DNA of 64,000 nt, taken from the NCBI RefSeq assembly GCF_003932755.1, contig NZ_CP024202.1, positions 3,162,001 through 3,226,000 on the forward strand, read 5' to 3'. Source of the stretch: Methylomicrobium sp. wino1. GTDB lineage: Bacteria; Pseudomonadota; Gammaproteobacteria; Methylococcales; Methylomonadaceae. The notes under the pieces are model-generated. The model searched no databases. It worked only from the letters and a program-made list of their open reading frames with translations, and was not told where the DNA came from. Each line of letters opens with the position of its first letter. The first letter of the stretch is position 1. Below are positions 1 to 10,014 of this stretch, piece by piece. Both the position numbers and the translations under genes were made by a program.

Positions 1-109
1 ACCCGATTATTTAGGTTTTCGAGGCGCTTTGTGTAGGCGGCACGATAGAACCTCGCATTTGGATGATGAGGCGATACTTGCGGTCAAGAAAGCGTTTTTG
101 CAGGGTTAG
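1..109 (+). CDS. C-terminal fragment, probable MfnB-family (5-formylfuran-3-yl)methyl phosphate synthase
   Basis: An open frame enters from the left edge (codons from base 2) and stops at TAG 107-109, giving about 35 residues. It contains PDYLGFRGALC and ends in a helix-like AILAVKKAF. The GFRGA-x-C motif recalls the C-terminal end of the MfnB/DUF556 TIM-barrel enzyme that makes the furan precursor of methanofuran. In methylotrophs methanofuran works with tetrahydromethanopterin in formaldehyde oxidation. The assignment rests on this short motif only and the rest of the gene is outside the window, so treat it as a lead. Confidence 0.45.
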   Translation, partial: PDYLGFRGALCRRHDRTSHLDDEAILAVKKAFLQG

Positions 110-263
110 ACGGAAGTGGGTAGGTCGAGCGTAAACCATGCAAATTACTCACTTTTGATCGAAAAATCGCCTACGAATAAAAGGTATGGGATGTGTCTAT
201 CGAGGACCACCGTGAACCCTTCCGGGGCTTGACGGCAGCAATCGAACGCCAATGATGGTGAAT

Positions 264-291
264 GCAGATTTTGCATGGAGCAAAAATCTGC
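264..291. repeat. Hairpin repeat related to the dispersed repeat family
   Basis: Two 11-12 bp arms (GCAGATTTTGC and GCAAAAATCTGC) flank a 5-base loop. The same design, with GTCGATTTTGC and GCAAAAATCGAC arms, occurs in the repeat at 56214-56386, and a similar word lies in the element at 38512-38822. The short minus-strand ORF over this region (145-333) is probably just the repeat read as protein. Confidence 0.55.
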
Positions 292-369
292 CCTGCTGCC
301 GGCATCCTCGCTAGCCACACCCCATACCTTCAATAAAGTTAACCATTTTTTGAGTATAAAGGGAGTAAA

Positions 370-1587
370 ATGCCGATCACGACAAAAATTTTGATTGGGA
401 TGTGCTTGGGGCTATTGGCAGGAAGCGCGATCAATGCTTTTGGGCATGACAGTGGGGCGATTCGGGATTACCTGGTCGACGGCTTGTTTCATGTGGTTGG
501 CGCCTCTTTCATCAATGCCTTGAAAATGTTGGTCGTGCCGCTGGTCAGTTTCTCGCTGATTTGCGGCGTGTGCGGTATCGGCGATATTGCCGCGTTAGGC
601 CGTATCGGCATTAAAGCCTTTGGTTTGTATTTGTTGACGACCGGCCTTGCGATTGCCTTAGCCTTGTTGCTTGCCGTTTCGGTCGGTCCCGGACGCGATT
701 TCGAACGTAGCGGAGATACCACTGAGTTCAGCGCGCCCGAAGCGCCCGGATTGGCCGAAGTACTGATCGGGATCGTACCGAGTAATCCGGTCAATGCTTT
801 CGCCGAAGGCAATATGCTGCAAATCATTTTTTTCGTGATCCTTTTTGCGATCGCGATGATGATGACCGGTGAAATCGGCTTGCAATTATTGAGATCTGCC
901 GAACAGCTGAACGAAGTCATGATGAAGCTTGTTATGCTGGTCATGCAGTTTGCGCCGATCGGGGTTTTTTGTTTAATCGCGAAGAGTTTTTCCGAACAGG
1001 GTATCGGTTTGATTGTGCCGATGCTGGGTTATTTTTCGGTGGTTATTGCGAGCTTGTTTCTCCATACTTGGGTGACGCTATGTTTGCTGTTATGGTTGAT
1101 GACGCGAATGAATCCTTGGGAATTCATGAAAAAAATGCGTCCGGTACATATCTTCGCCTTTAGTACGGCGAGTTCCAATGCGACGATTCCAATAAATTTA
1201 CGCGTCGTCGAACACGACTTGGGCGTGCCGAATTCGACTGCGGCGTTTACAATTCCGCTCGGTGCGACGATTAACATGGACGGTACCGCGATTATGCAGG
1301 GAGTCGCGACAGTGTTTATCGCCAATGTCTATGGCATCGAATTGGGTTTGATGCAATATCTAACCGTCATCGGCATGTCGATATTGGCATCGATCGGCAC
1401 GGCCGGTGTCCCCGGCGTCGGATTGATCATGCTGGCGATGGTATTCAACCAAGTCGGACTGCCGGTCGAGGGCATTGCCCTGATTTTAGGCGTGGACCGG
1501 CTTTTGGACATGCTTAGAACGGTCGTTAATGTAACAGGCGATGCGGCGGTGACCTGTATCGTCGCAAGGGGAGAGCATGGCCATTAA
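370..1587 (+). CDS. Dicarboxylate/amino acid:cation symporter (DAACS family)
   Basis: A 405-residue integral membrane protein of the DctA/GltP/SstT family, which imports C4-dicarboxylates or acidic amino acids with Na+ or H+. The whole protein is hydrophobic with eight or so membrane segments. Two family signatures are visible: the re-entrant-loop serine motif ASSNATIP near residue 267 and GATINMDGTA near residue 297, which form the substrate and cation sites. Length matches the family norm (400-430). The ATG follows a good ribosome site (GGGAG). It stands alone, about 200 bases before dapA. Substrate cannot be decided from sequence alone. Confidence 0.88.
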   Translation: MPITTKILIGMCLGLLAGSAINAFGHDSGAIRDYLVDGLFHVVGASFINALKMLVVPLVSFSLICGVCGIGDIAALGRIGIKAFGLYLLTTGLAIALALLLAVSVGPGRDFERSGDTTEFSAPEAPGLAEVLIGIVPSNPVNAFAEGNMLQIIFFVILFAIAMMMTGEIGLQLLRSAEQLNEVMMKLVMLVMQFAPIGVFCLIAKSFSEQGIGLIVPMLGYFSVVIASLFLHTWVTLCLLLWLMTRMNPWEFMKKMRPVHIFAFSTASSNATIPINLRVVEHDLGVPNSTAAFTIPLGATINMDGTAIMQGVATVFIANVYGIELGLMQYLTVIGMSILASIGTAGVPGVGLIMLAMVFNQVGLPVEGIALILGVDRLLDMLRTVVNVTGDAAVTCIVARGEHGH

Positions 1588-1742
1588 CCGATATCCTCGC
1601 TAAAAACATTCTTGCCCCTCCTAGAAATTAGATGCCCTTTCCATCAGATAGCAGTAATAACCCAACGGCTTCAAGCCTAGACACTACAGCAGTTAATTAA
1701 GCGCGAGTGTTAATTTTAAAAGATGGGATTTGTCTGTTTGCT

Positions 1743-1751
1743 TGTTATAAT
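1743..1751 (+). promoter_or_regulatory. Predicted extended -10 promoter of dapA
   Basis: TGTTATAAT is a perfect extended -10 (TGnTATAAT), 43 bases before the dapA ATG. No good -35 hexamer sits at the usual distance, which is typical for extended -10 promoters. The rest of the 1588-1794 gap shows no gene. Confidence 0.5.
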
Positions 1752-1794
1752 GCTCGGTATTTTTACAATTGCTTAACAGGTTCGAGAGATTGGG

Positions 1795-2670
1795 ATGATT
1801 CAAGGCAGTATCGTAGCGCTGGTTACACCGATGACAGAAGACGGTTCGATTGATAAGGACAGCTTAAAAAAATTGATCGAATTCCATATCGATCAAGGTA
1901 CGGACTCGATTGTTGCAGTCGGTACTACAGGCGAGTCGGCAACGCTCGATGAAGACGAGCATTGCGATTTTATTCAATCGGTGGTCGATTATGCCGGCGG
2001 CAGAATTCCAATCATTGCCGGGACCGGCGCCAATTCGACGACAGAGGCGATCGAATTAACGAATAGAGCGAAAGAAGTCGGTGCCGATGCATGTCTTTTG
2101 GTGACGCCTTACTACAACAAACCTACACAAGAAGGTTTGTATTTACATTTTAAAGTCGTAGCCGAGGCGGTCGATATTCCGCAAATTCTTTATAATGTCC
2201 CGGGACGCACGGCGTGCGATATGCTGCCGGAAACGGTGGCTCGCTTGTCTGTTATCGACAATATTGTCGGTATTAAGGAGGCTTCCGGTAAATTGGAAAG
2301 GGTTAAGCTATTACGCGACTTGTGCGGCGACAAATTTGCCTTGTATACCGGCGATGATGCGACAAGCTGTGAATTTTGTTTACTGGGTGGCAATGGCACG
2401 ATCACTGTAACCGGTAATGTTGCGCCGAGATTAGTCCATGAAATGATAACCGCCGCGATTGACGGCGATCGCGAGACCGCCCTGGCCATCGATGCAAAAC
2501 TAACCGGATTGCACAAACAGTTGTTCATTCAATCGAATCCGATACCGATTAAATGGGCATTAAAGGAAATGGGTCTGATTCGAAAAGGCATCCGTTTGCC
2601 GTTAACTTGGCTGACCGAAGAATGTTATGACGCAGTGCGTGGAGCCATGCGTCAAGCGGAGTTACTTTGA
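1795..2670 (+). CDS. dapA: 4-hydroxy-tetrahydrodipicolinate synthase
   Basis: A 291-residue class I aldolase that condenses pyruvate with L-aspartate semialdehyde in the first committed step of lysine and diaminopimelate synthesis, in the cytoplasm. The Schiff-base lysine is Lys161 in GIKEASG, the catalytic tyrosine is Tyr133 in YNVPGRT, and the GTTGESATL loop near residue 45 is intact. Length and residue numbers match the E. coli enzyme. Its stop overlaps the next gene's start by 4 bases, so the bamC-like lipoprotein is translated in tandem, the same dapA-bamC pairing seen in enterobacteria. Confidence 0.97.
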   Translation: MIQGSIVALVTPMTEDGSIDKDSLKKLIEFHIDQGTDSIVAVGTTGESATLDEDEHCDFIQSVVDYAGGRIPIIAGTGANSTTEAIELTNRAKEVGADACLLVTPYYNKPTQEGLYLHFKVVAEAVDIPQILYNVPGRTACDMLPETVARLSVIDNIVGIKEASGKLERVKLLRDLCGDKFALYTGDDATSCEFCLLGGNGTITVTGNVAPRLVHEMITAAIDGDRETALAIDAKLTGLHKQLFIQSNPIPIKWALKEMGLIRKGIRLPLTWLTEECYDAVRGAMRQAELL

Positions 2671-3308
2671 AATTCATGAAGCGCATCTGTGCCGCTTTAC
2701 TATGCCTGATCGTTCTACCCTTCGTGGCGGGTAGCGGGTGTAGCACGATCAAAAGCTGGTTTCCCGATAAAGAAAAAGATTACCAATTTAGAACCGAAAT
2801 ACCGGAATTGGTGTTGCCTAAGGAATTGGCTATTCAAAAAGTAGAAAGACCGGTAAGAAATCCGAAAGTCGATCTAAGGCATGTCGATACCACTCAAGTG
2901 GTCGATGATGTCGACAAGGTTACCCAGGTCGAGCGGGTCGCCACTGCCAATGCAGTCGTGCTCAGAATTAATGAACCCGTCGGAAAAGCCTGGCGTATCG
3001 TCGGTAAGGCTATGGCAAGACAGTCGATTGAAATCGTTGCGCGTGACAGATCGTTGGCAAACTATATTGTGCAGTACGATCCTGAAGAACAAAAAGTGAC
3101 CGACGATTCCTTTTGGGATGAGATCCTGTTTGTTTTCGGTCTATACGGATCCAACGAAAAAGAATACCGCATCAGGCTAATCGAGCACGAACAATTTACC
3201 GATATCATGGTGAGGGATGAGACTAATAAAGCCCTATCGAGCGGTGATGGCCTAACTTTGTTGCTGACGATTCAGCAAGCGATTGAAGACGATCTAGCCG
3301 ATCAATAG
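2667..3308 (+). CDS. bamC: Outer-membrane assembly lipoprotein, BamC/NlpB-like
   Basis: A 213-residue protein with an N-terminal signal sequence (basic MKRIC start, hydrophobic core) and a lipobox-like cysteine at AGSGC near residue 26. After it comes the unstructured segment with a run of acidic and basic residues seen in BamC, then one helix-grip-like domain. Position directly behind dapA with a 4-base overlap is the classical nlpB (dapX) position, and the product would join the BAM complex at the inner face of the outer membrane. It is much shorter than E. coli BamC (about 344 residues), so only one of the two C-terminal domains seems present. The lipobox is weak, lacking Leu at -3. Confidence 0.75.
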   Translation: MKFMKRICAALLCLIVLPFVAGSGCSTIKSWFPDKEKDYQFRTEIPELVLPKELAIQKVERPVRNPKVDLRHVDTTQVVDDVDKVTQVERVATANAVVLRINEPVGKAWRIVGKAMARQSIEIVARDRSLANYIVQYDPEEQKVTDDSFWDEILFVFGLYGSNEKEYRIRLIEHEQFTDIMVRDETNKALSSGDGLTLLLTIQQAIEDDLADQ

Positions 3309-3474
3309 GCGGCTTTTGATGACTGGTTAGGCCGCAAACTTTCGCGGCGAAACTTACGACGTTAATTAATCCATTTTTTTCATTCTCCTTTTCAAGCGAT
3401 TTAGTCTTTTTCGAGACGCCCTGTGCATTATCTTCTTGACTTTTTGTATACCTTTCACACTTCAAATTTCGGCA

Positions 3475-3603
3475 GTGCCTAAGGAGGCGCCGGGGTGCTC
3501 GGCAAAGGCTTTGTCAGCATGGATGCTGGCATAGAGCCTACATGGATGTATCCACGGCGTCCTTTGACGGGCCCCCGGTGCCGAATTTTGATCTACGATG
3601 AGT
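3475..3603. repeat. Dispersed non-coding repeat, copy A
   Basis: About 130 bases in the bamC-purL gap (3309-3647) that reappear in reverse orientation at 56214-56386. Shared words include GCACCGGGG and CAAAGGACGCCGTGGATAC (as read in copy B). It has internal complementarity and no ORF. No other gene is visible in this gap. Confidence 0.75.
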
Positions 3604-3647
3604 ATATCGTTACCTTGTTTTGAACTTTATTTCATAACGGATTCCCC

Positions 3648-6600
3648 ATGTTAAAAATTCCAGGAACATCCGCGCTATCCGCATTCCGCATCGAAAAATT
3701 ACTTGCCCGTCTCCAAGAGATAGAGCCAGCCATTAATGGTGTTTCGGCTTCTTATGTTCATTTTGTCGAACTCGAACATGCTATTAGCGCTAGCGAGCAA
3801 ACGCTATTAAACCGTCTGTTAGCCGATGGAAGCAGCATGGCCAGATCGTCTCCTGACGGATTACGTTTAACAGTAATTCCGCGGCCTGGCACGATTTCTC
3901 CTTGGTCCAGTAAAGCAACAGAAATCGCGCAGCGTTGCGGCTTGGAAGCGGTCTGTCGCATCGAAAGAGGGGTCGAATATACGATACTGTCCGAAGGTGA
4001 GCTAAACGATCAGGTGCAAAAAAGCATTTCGGCTCTAGTGCATGACCGCATGACGCAAACGGTCGTTAAAAGCGAGTCTATGACTGAAGAAATTTTATTT
4101 GCTCATCATGAGCCTAAACCGTTACAGACGGTTCAGGTAATTGAGTCCGGTAGCGAAGCCTTGGTTAAAGCCAATACCGAGCTCGGATTGGCGTTAAGCC
4201 CCGATGAAATCGATTATTTGACCGAAAGTTTTCAAGCATTGGAACGCAATCCGACCGATGTCGAATTGATGATGTTCGCTCAAGCGAATTCGGAGCATTG
4301 CCGGCACAAGATATTTAATGCCGCCTGGACGATCGACGGTACCGAACAGGCAGAAACTTTGTTCAAGATGATTCGGCATACCGCCGAACAAAGCCCTGAA
4401 GGTATTTTGTCGGCATACAGCGATAACGCCTCTGTCGTAGAGGGTGCTAATACGTCTGTTTTAATCCGCAACGCGTTGACTGGCGAATATTCCTATGTCG
4501 ATGAAGATGCGCACATACTGATGAAGGTCGAGACCCATAATCACCCGACTGCAATATCTCCGCATCCGGGCGCGGCGACCGGTTCGGGCGGTGAGATTCG
4601 CGATGAGGGTGCAACTGGTCGAGGTTCTGCGACCAAGGCCGGTTTGACCGGTTTTAGCGTTTCTCATCTAAGGGTTCCGGGTTTCGAGCAGCCTTGGGAA
4701 GACGATAACGGTAAGCCGGGGCGCCTAGCTTCGGCGTTGGATATCATGCTGGAGGGTCCGATTGGCGGTGCGGCATTCAATAATGAATTCGGGCGTCCGA
4801 ATCTGGCCGGTTATTTCCGCAGTTTCGAGCAAACTGCACCAGGCGGTGATCAAAACACATTCCACGGTTATCATAAACCGATCATGATTGCCGGAGGCAT
4901 GGGCAATATTCGCCCGATGTTGGTCGAGAAACAACCGATACCGGCGGGGTCGTTAATCATCATCCTAGGAGGGCCTGCGATGCTGATCGGCTTGGGCGGC
5001 GGCGCCGCTTCATCGCAGACTTCGGGCGAGGCTGCCGAGGAACTGGACTTTGCCTCGGTGCAGCGCGAAAATCCCGAAATGCAGCGCCGTTGCCAGGAAG
5101 TCATCAATCATTGCAATGCCTTGGGCGAAGATACGCCGATCGTTTCGATACACGACATCGGTGCTGGCGGCCTATCGAATGCCGTGCCGGAGATCGTTCA
5201 CGACTGCGCTCGGGGCGGGCGTTTCGAATTGCGCGACGTCAATATCGCCGATCGCGGCATGTCGCCGATGCAGATATGGTGTAACGAGGCGCAGGAGCGT
5301 TATGTGATCGCGATCAAGCCGGAGTCGCTGGAATTGTTCAAATCGTTCTGCGAACGCGAGCATTGCTTGTATGCCGTGATCGGCACCGCAACCGATGAAG
5401 AGCATTTACAACTGAACGACCGTTTGTTCGGCGACAGACCGGTCGATTTACCGATGTCGGTGTTGTTCGGCAAACCGCCGAAAATGCATCGAACGGTCGA
5501 GCATGTCAAACCTGATTTGTCGCCGTTAAACTTAGCCGGCATCGAGCTTGACGAAGCGGTCAAGCGCGTATTGTCCTTCCCGGCAGTCGCCGATAAGAGC
5601 TTTTTGATCCATATCGGCGATCGTTCGATCACAGGTTTAGTTGCGCGCGACCAAATGGTCGGCCCCTGGCAAGTGCCGGTCGCCGATGTCGCGGTGACCG
5701 CTTCGGGCTTTTTTGCGTCGACCGGCGAAGCGATGGCGATGGGCGAAAGAACGCCGTTGGCGGTTATCGACGCGCCGGCATCGGGCCGGATCGCGGTCGG
5801 CGAAGCGTTGACCAATCTAGCCGCCGCGCGTATCGGATCGTTAGGCAATATTAAATTATCCGCGAATTGGATGGCGGCAGCCGGCAGTTCCGGCCAGGAT
5901 GCGGCGTTGTTCGATACCGTCAAGGCGGTCGGAAAGGAGCTTTGTCCGGCATTGGGTATCGCGATTCCGGTCGGCAAGGATTCGTTGTCGATGAAAACTG
6001 TTTGGCAACAAGACGGCCGCGAAAAAACCATGACCTCGCCGGTATCGTTGATCGTAACCGCGTTCGCGCCGGTGGTCGATATAGCGAAAACCTTGACGCC
6101 GCAATTGCGCGACGAACCTTCGGTCTTGATCTTGATTGATTTAGGGCAGGGTAAAAACCGTTTAGGCGCTTCGGTATTTGCGCAAGTTTATAAACAAATG
6201 GGCGATAGTTGTCCTGATCTGGACGATCCTGCGTTATTCAAAGCCTTCTTCAACGCGATTCAGGACTTGAATAGCCGCGGCAAGTTGTTGGCTTATCATG
6301 ATCGTTCCGATGGCGGTCTATTGGCTACGATCGCCGAAATGATGTTCGCCGGAAGGCTTGGCGCGAATTTGGATTTGTCCGGGTTAGGGAAGGATGCTTT
6401 GTCGGCCTTGTTCAATGAAGAGCTTGGAGCGGTTATACAAGTTAGGGAAAATGATGGCGCCGAAGTCATGGACTTGTTGGCCCAAGCCGGTTTGGATGCG
6501 TGTGTGCATCGGTTCGGTTCGGTTACGAAACAAACGGACTTGACGATCCATTTTGCCGGGCAGGAGCTCTATTCGGCCTCTCGAGCCGAATTGCAAAGCT

Positions 6601-7529
6601 GCTGGTCCGAACTGAGTTATCGAATGCAAGCGCTAAGGGATAATCCTGATTGCGCAAGCGAACAATTCGAACGGATCGGCGACGATAACGATCCCGGCCT
6701 TAATGCCGTGTTAACTTTCGATAATAACGAAGATATTTGCGCGCCATTTATCGGTAAGTCTAGGCCTAGGGTGGCGATTTTGCGGGAGCAGGGCGTCAAC
6801 GGTCATGTCGAAATGGCCGCCGCGTTCGATAGGGCCGGATTCGCCGCGATCGATGTGCACATGACGGATATCATTGCCGGTCGGGTTAGCCTGAAAGATT
6901 TCAGGGGGCTTGCGGCTTGCGGTGGGTTTTCTTACGGCGACGTGCTCGGCGCCGGCGGCGGTTGGGCCAAGTCGATTCTGTTCAACCCGCGCGCCCGCGA
7001 TGAATTCGCGGCATTTTTCGAACGCGAAGACACCTTCAGCCTTGGCGTTTGCAACGGTTGTCAGATGATGTCGGGGCTCAAGGAGATTATTCCGGGCGCC
7101 GAGCACTGGCCTCGTTTCTTGAGAAACCATTCCGAGCAATTCGAGGCGCGCGTCGTACTGGTCGAGGTTCAAGAATCGCCGTCCATTCTGTTGACCGGCA
7201 TGGCGGGTTCGAGAATGCCGGTCGTGATCGCGCACGGCGAGGGGCGGGCGGAGTTTTCAGGCAGCCCGCTTGAAGCGATGAAAGCCGAAGCGGTCTCTTT
7301 GTGTTACGTCGATAATTTCGGTGAAAAAACCACGAAATTTCCGGCCAATCCGAACGGTTCGCAATTGGGTATTACCGGTCTGACCAATCGGGACGGCCGC
7401 TTTACGATCATGATGCCGCATCCGGAAAGATGTTTCAGAGCCGTACAAAATTCGTGGCATCCCGATGATTGGAGCGAATACGGTCCTTGGATGCGGATGT
7501 TTAGAAATGCCCGGGTATGGACGGCTTGA
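3648..7529 (+). CDS. purL: Phosphoribosylformylglycinamidine synthase
   Basis: A 1293-residue fused enzyme that converts FGAR, glutamine and ATP to FGAM in purine synthesis. It has the proteobacterial large-PurL layout: N-terminal PurS-like region, linker, two AIRS-type ATP-binding halves ([19 protein letters not shown] around residue 295) and a C-terminal class I glutaminase. The glutaminase nucleophile is Cys1135 in GVCNGCQMM, the same number as in the enterobacterial enzyme, and the His-Glu pair lies in MPHPER near the end. Length is full. The stop codon lies inside the sigma32-like promoter of the following hsp20 gene. Confidence 0.98.
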   Translation: MLKIPGTSALSAFRIEKLLARLQEIEPAINGVSASYVHFVELEHAISASEQTLLNRLLADGSSMARSSPDGLRLTVIPRPGTISPWSSKATEIAQRCGLEAVCRIERGVEYTILSEGELNDQVQKSISALVHDRMTQTVVKSESMTEEILFAHHEPKPLQTVQVIESGSEALVKANTELGLALSPDEIDYLTESFQALERNPTDVELMMFAQANSEHCRHKIFNAAWTIDGTEQAETLFKMIRHTAEQSPEGILSAYSDNASVVEGANTSVLIRNALTGEYSYVDEDAHILMKVETHNHPTAISPHPGAATGSGGEIRDEGATGRGSATKAGLTGFSVSHLRVPGFEQPWEDDNGKPGRLASALDIMLEGPIGGAAFNNEFGRPNLAGYFRSFEQTAPGGDQNTFHGYHKPIMIAGGMGNIRPMLVEKQPIPAGSLIIILGGPAMLIGLGGGAASSQTSGEAAEELDFASVQRENPEMQRRCQEVINHCNALGEDTPIVSIHDIGAGGLSNAVPEIVHDCARGGRFELRDVNIADRGMSPMQIWCNEAQERYVIAIKPESLELFKSFCEREHCLYAVIGTATDEEHLQLNDRLFGDRPVDLPMSVLFGKPPKMHRTVEHVKPDLSPLNLAGIELDEAVKRVLSFPAVADKSFLIHIGDRSITGLVARDQMVGPWQVPVADVAVTASGFFASTGEAMAMGERTPLAVIDAPASGRIAVGEALTNLAAARIGSLGNIKLSANWMAAAGSSGQDAALFDTVKAVGKELCPALGIAIPVGKDSLSMKTVWQQDGREKTMTSPVSLIVTAFAPVVDIAKTLTPQLRDEPSVLILIDLGQGKNRLGASVFAQVYKQMGDSCPDLDDPALFKAFFNAIQDLNSRGKLLAYHDRSDGGLLATIAEMMFAGRLGANLDLSGLGKDALSALFNEELGAVIQVRENDGAEVMDLLAQAGLDACVHRFGSVTKQTDLTIHFAGQELYSASRAELQSCWSELSYRMQALRDNPDCASEQFERIGDDNDPGLNAVLTFDNNEDICAPFIGKSRPRVAILREQGVNGHVEMAAAFDRAGFAAIDVHMTDIIAGRVSLKDFRGLAACGGFSYGDVLGAGGGWAKSILFNPRARDEFAAFFEREDTFSLGVCNGCQMMSGLKEIIPGAEHWPRFLRNHSEQFEARVVLVEVQESPSILLTGMAGSRMPVVIAHGEGRAEFSGSPLEAMKAEAVSLCYVDNFGEKTTKFPANPNGSQLGITGLTNRDGRFTIMMPHPERCFRAVQNSWHPDDWSEYGPWMRMFRNARVWTA

Positions 7530-7552
7530 ATTAGTTTTAAATACCCCTATAT
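7525..7552 (+). promoter_or_regulatory. Sigma32-type heat-shock promoter of hsp20
   Basis: CTTGAAT (7525-7531), 12 bases, then CCCCTATAT (7544-7552). This is close to the RpoH consensus CTTGAAA-N13-15-CCCCATNT. It overlaps the purL stop codon and lies 67 bases before the heat-shock gene, which fits its function. Confidence 0.72.
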
Positions 7553-7618
7553 TGTTTAATAGATACTGATCGATGTTTGTTCGGTATTTGATCGATAACA
7601 ATTATCTCGGAGGTGTTT

Positions 7619-8056
7619 ATGGCTATCACACGTTACGAACCATGGGGCATATTGAGTCAATTACAAAGAGAGTTGGAGCGCGCGAGCGAAGGCGGAACCG
7701 GCGAAGGGTCGATATCGACCGCCGAATGGGCTCCTGCCGTCGACATCAAGGAAGAAACCGATAAATTCGTGTTGCATGCCGATATTCCGGGCGTCAAGCC
7801 TGAAGATATCGAAGTCAGCATGGAAAACGGCATCCTGACGATCAAAGGCGAAAAGAAGACCGAAGCGAAAACCGAAAAAGAAGGTTATAAGCGAGTCGAG
7901 CGGACTTACGGTTCGTTCTACCGCCGCTTCAGTTTGCCCGATACCGCCAATGCCGATGCGATTTCGGCAAAATCGAAAAACGGCGTCTTGGAAATCACGA
8001 TTCCGAAACAAGAAGCGGTACAGCCGAAAAAAATCAATGTGACCTTGGAAGAATGA
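7619..8056 (+). CDS. Small heat-shock protein, Hsp20/alpha-crystallin family
   Basis: A 145-residue ATP-independent holdase chaperone that binds unfolding proteins. The alpha-crystallin domain runs from about residue 40 (WAPAVDIKEE) to the end. It includes the A-x-x-x-NGVL motif (KSKNGVLEITIPK) near residue 120 and a short C-terminal tail without a clear I-x-I motif. The start at ATG 7619 is chosen because GGAGG at 7609-7613 sits at correct spacing; an upstream GTG would bury that site. Regulation is shown by a sigma32-like promoter upstream and a strong terminator just downstream, so it is monocistronic. Confidence 0.93.
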   Translation: MAITRYEPWGILSQLQRELERASEGGTGEGSISTAEWAPAVDIKEETDKFVLHADIPGVKPEDIEVSMENGILTIKGEKKTEAKTEKEGYKRVERTYGSFYRRFSLPDTANADAISAKSKNGVLEITIPKQEAVQPKKINVTLEE

Positions 8057-8065
8057 GTCAAACAA

Positions 8066-8092
8066 ACGGAGCCTTCGGGCTCCGTTTTTTTT
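8066..8092 (+). terminator. Rho-independent terminator after hsp20
   Basis: Perfect 8-bp stem ACGGAGCC / GGCTCCGT with a TTCG tetraloop followed by eight T residues, beginning 10 bases after the stop. Confidence 0.95.
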
Positions 8093-8167
8093 GTTAGAAA
8101 TAAGCACGAAATAACTTAGACTTTTGATTCCCTCATCCAACCCTCTCTCAGTGAAAAAAAATGAGCG

Positions 8168-8260
8168 CATCGTTCCCACGCTTCGCGTGGGAATGCATCC
8201 TGAGCCGCTCTGCGGCTCGGGGACGCTAGAGCGTCCCCGTCCAGGTTCCCACGCAGAGCA
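8168..8260. repeat. Triple-hairpin palindromic repeat
   Basis: Three consecutive perfect hairpins: 8173-8193 (9-bp stem, TTC loop), 8202-8218 (7-bp stem) and 8219-8238 (9-bp stem). These are followed by a partial second copy of the first word (TTCCCACGC). It is REP-like and non-coding. Its right side abuts the truncated end of the integrase pseudogene at 8271, so it may mark the deletion point. Confidence 0.8.
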
Positions 8261-8270
8261 CTCATTGTTA

Positions 8271-8882
8271 AGTATGCCAGGAAACCCGTTTGGTAATACC
8301 TACTTGTCGAACTGCAGACTTGCTGGCTTTATTGATCAGCGATTGATCTATATGATGCCGTCGCGTCACGCCCGTCAACGGATCGACCGACAATGACCGT
8401 GCCGGAAACACGTATTGCCAGCCCTATTCCCGCTCTGCATTGGGGTATTTTTTCGCCAGGGCATACGGCAAATACACCGCGCCGAAACCGTCAGCCAAAT
8501 CCTGTTGGTGTATTACTTTCACCTTCTCCAGATGATTTTGCAACAATGGCATCATGGCGGCGGAAAATGTCGTCACCCGATCTTTGTCGCCCTTGCCGGA
8601 ACGCACCGTAATCTGCTTATAGTCGTAATCGACATCCTGCACCCGCAAGCGTACGGCTTCGGTTATTCGCAAACCGCTACCGTACAACAGCTTCACCACC
8701 AGTTGCGCCACGCCTTCAACGCGCGGCAAAACCTGCTTGATCTCCTCCAGCGACAACACCACCGGCACATGGCGGCTGGTTTTGGAGCGGATGGCCTCGA
8801 TTCGTTTGGTCAGCGGCGTATCCAGAACATGCTTGTATAAAAACACCAAAGCATTCATCGCCTGATTTTGGCCGTTATGCAA
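8271..8882 (-). pseudogene. intI: Integron integrase IntI, C-terminal part (broken)
   Basis: Read on the minus strand this continues the IntI fragment at 12393-12613: QNQAMNALVFLYKHVL, then the catalytic Arg region YGSGLRITEAVRLRVQD and the AKKYPNAERE segment peculiar to integron integrases. A TAG at 8424-8426 stands where a Trp is expected. The frame then continues as GWQYVFPARSLSVDP, RRHHID and KRVSWHT before ending at 8271. The catalytic RH, GH and YTH motifs that should follow are gone. The gene is therefore inactivated three ways: split by the RIT element, nonsense codon, and C-terminal deletion. Confidence 0.92.
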
Positions 8883-8896
8883 AGCTTTGCATAACG
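8873..8896. repeat. Perfect 24-bp palindrome at the RIT/intI junction
   Basis: The 24 bases are their own reverse complement, centred on AAGCTT. They lie between the left inverted repeat of the RIT element and the resumption of intI homology at GGCCAAAATCAG. They are absent from the other junction, so they arrived with the element or record an earlier event at the site. Confidence 0.85.
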
Positions 8897-8897
8897 A

Positions 8898-8922
8898 CCA
8901 TTATGTGAAGTTTCCTTTTATG
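8898..8922 (+). repeat. RIT left terminal inverted repeat
   Basis: 25 bp, perfect reverse complement of 12368-12392, beginning CCATTATGTGAAG. Confidence 0.93.
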
Positions 8923-8994
8923 TATAGCGTTGTTGTCGCGAGCGAGATGCAATCAGGCTTGGAAGCCACTATCTCGCTCACGAGCTTTACATAA

Positions 8995-10014
8995 TTACAG
9001 CGTTTTCAAGAACTGAAGCAAAGAGTCCGGAGCAGTATAGCGAAGCGGTTTCATGTCGGGCTCCTGAAGTTTAGCGAGTGCTTGATCCTTCATGGCCAAA
9101 TCAGCTTCAACATACTGGTAGGTTGTTTTCGGGCTTTCGTGACCCAACCACAGAGCGATCACACTGATGTCGACACCGGATTGCAATAAATGCATCGCCG
9201 TTGAATGCCGAATGCAGTGTGGCGAAACATGACGCCCCAATAAGCTGTTGACGGTTTTGGAAGCCTTGATTACCGCCAAGCTAAGACGCTGAGTGACATT
9301 GTTTCGTGTCATCGGTTGGCCGTCGCGATTGGGCAGCAACGCGGATTCATTTCCCAATGTTGGATTCAAGCGTAACCACGCCCGGATTTCCTTCACCGTC
9401 GATTTCCATAACGGCACCGCGCGTTGCTTTCGGCCTTTTCCATGCAAGTGTACACAAGCCGCGCCGTCCAACGTGACATCTAGCACCTTGACGCTGATGA
9501 TTTCCGATACGCGCGCGCCGGTGTTGTAAAGTAACCCGAGCAATAAATGGTCACGCCGACTGATCCAAGTCATGCCGGGATCGCCGATAATGGCGAACAT
9601 TTCTTCCCGCGAGAGGAATTCAGGTAAAGGTAACTCGAAGCGTTTCATCGGTATGGCCAAAGCCTGCTCAATGGTTTGCAACGCTGATAAATCGTGGTGT
9701 GAGGCGAACTTTAGAAATGCGCGTAATGCCGCTAATCGGATATTGCGGCTACGTACGCTGTTGTGTCGCTCCTGTTCCAAATGATCCAGAAAAGCCAGGA
9801 TCAATGCGGGCGTGATGTCGGACAGCTGCATGGCCGCCGGCCATCTGCCGAGATATCGGTGGGCGAATGACAAGAATAGCGTGAACGCATCACGGTAGCC
9901 TGCAACGGTTTGTGGACTCAATGCCCGTTGCTCGACGAGGTAATCGGTGAAAAAGGCTTGGACGAGTGCAGGAAACGAAATGGACGTTTCAGCGCTGGCG
10001 ATTCTAGTCGGCAT
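8995..10014 (-). CDS. Tyrosine recombinase, third of RIT trio (RitC-like)
   Basis: A 339-residue phage-integrase-family recombinase. An N-terminal SAM-like DNA-binding domain (about 1-110) precedes the catalytic domain with Arg in TGARVSEI, HCIRHSTAMHLL, LGHESPKTT and the tyrosine nucleophile in YQYVE. All key residues are present. Start ATG 10014 is preferred over the upstream in-frame codon because AGGAGG lies 6 bases before it. It overlaps the ritB stop by 11 bases, so translation is coupled. RIT proteins are thought to act together in transposition of the element. Confidence 0.9.
   Translation of the reverse strand: MPTRIASAETSISFPALVQAFFTDYLVEQRALSPQTVAGYRDAFTLFLSFAHRYLGRWPAAMQLSDITPALILAFLDHLEQERHNSVRSRNIRLAALRAFLKFASHHDLSALQTIEQALAIPMKRFELPLPEFLSREEMFAIIGDPGMTWISRRDHLLLGLLYNTGARVSEIISVKVLDVTLDGAACVHLHGKGRKQRAVPLWKSTVKEIRAWLRLNPTLGNESALLPNRDGQPMTRNNVTQRLSLAVIKASKTVNSLLGRHVSPHCIRHSTAMHLLQSGVDISVIALWLGHESPKTTYQYVEADLAMKDQALAKLQEPDMKPLRYTAPDSLLQFLKTL

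Noticed and set aside
145..333. 62-residue minus-strand ORF
   Set aside because: Composition follows the hairpin repeat at 264-291, no ribosome site, no recognisable motif.
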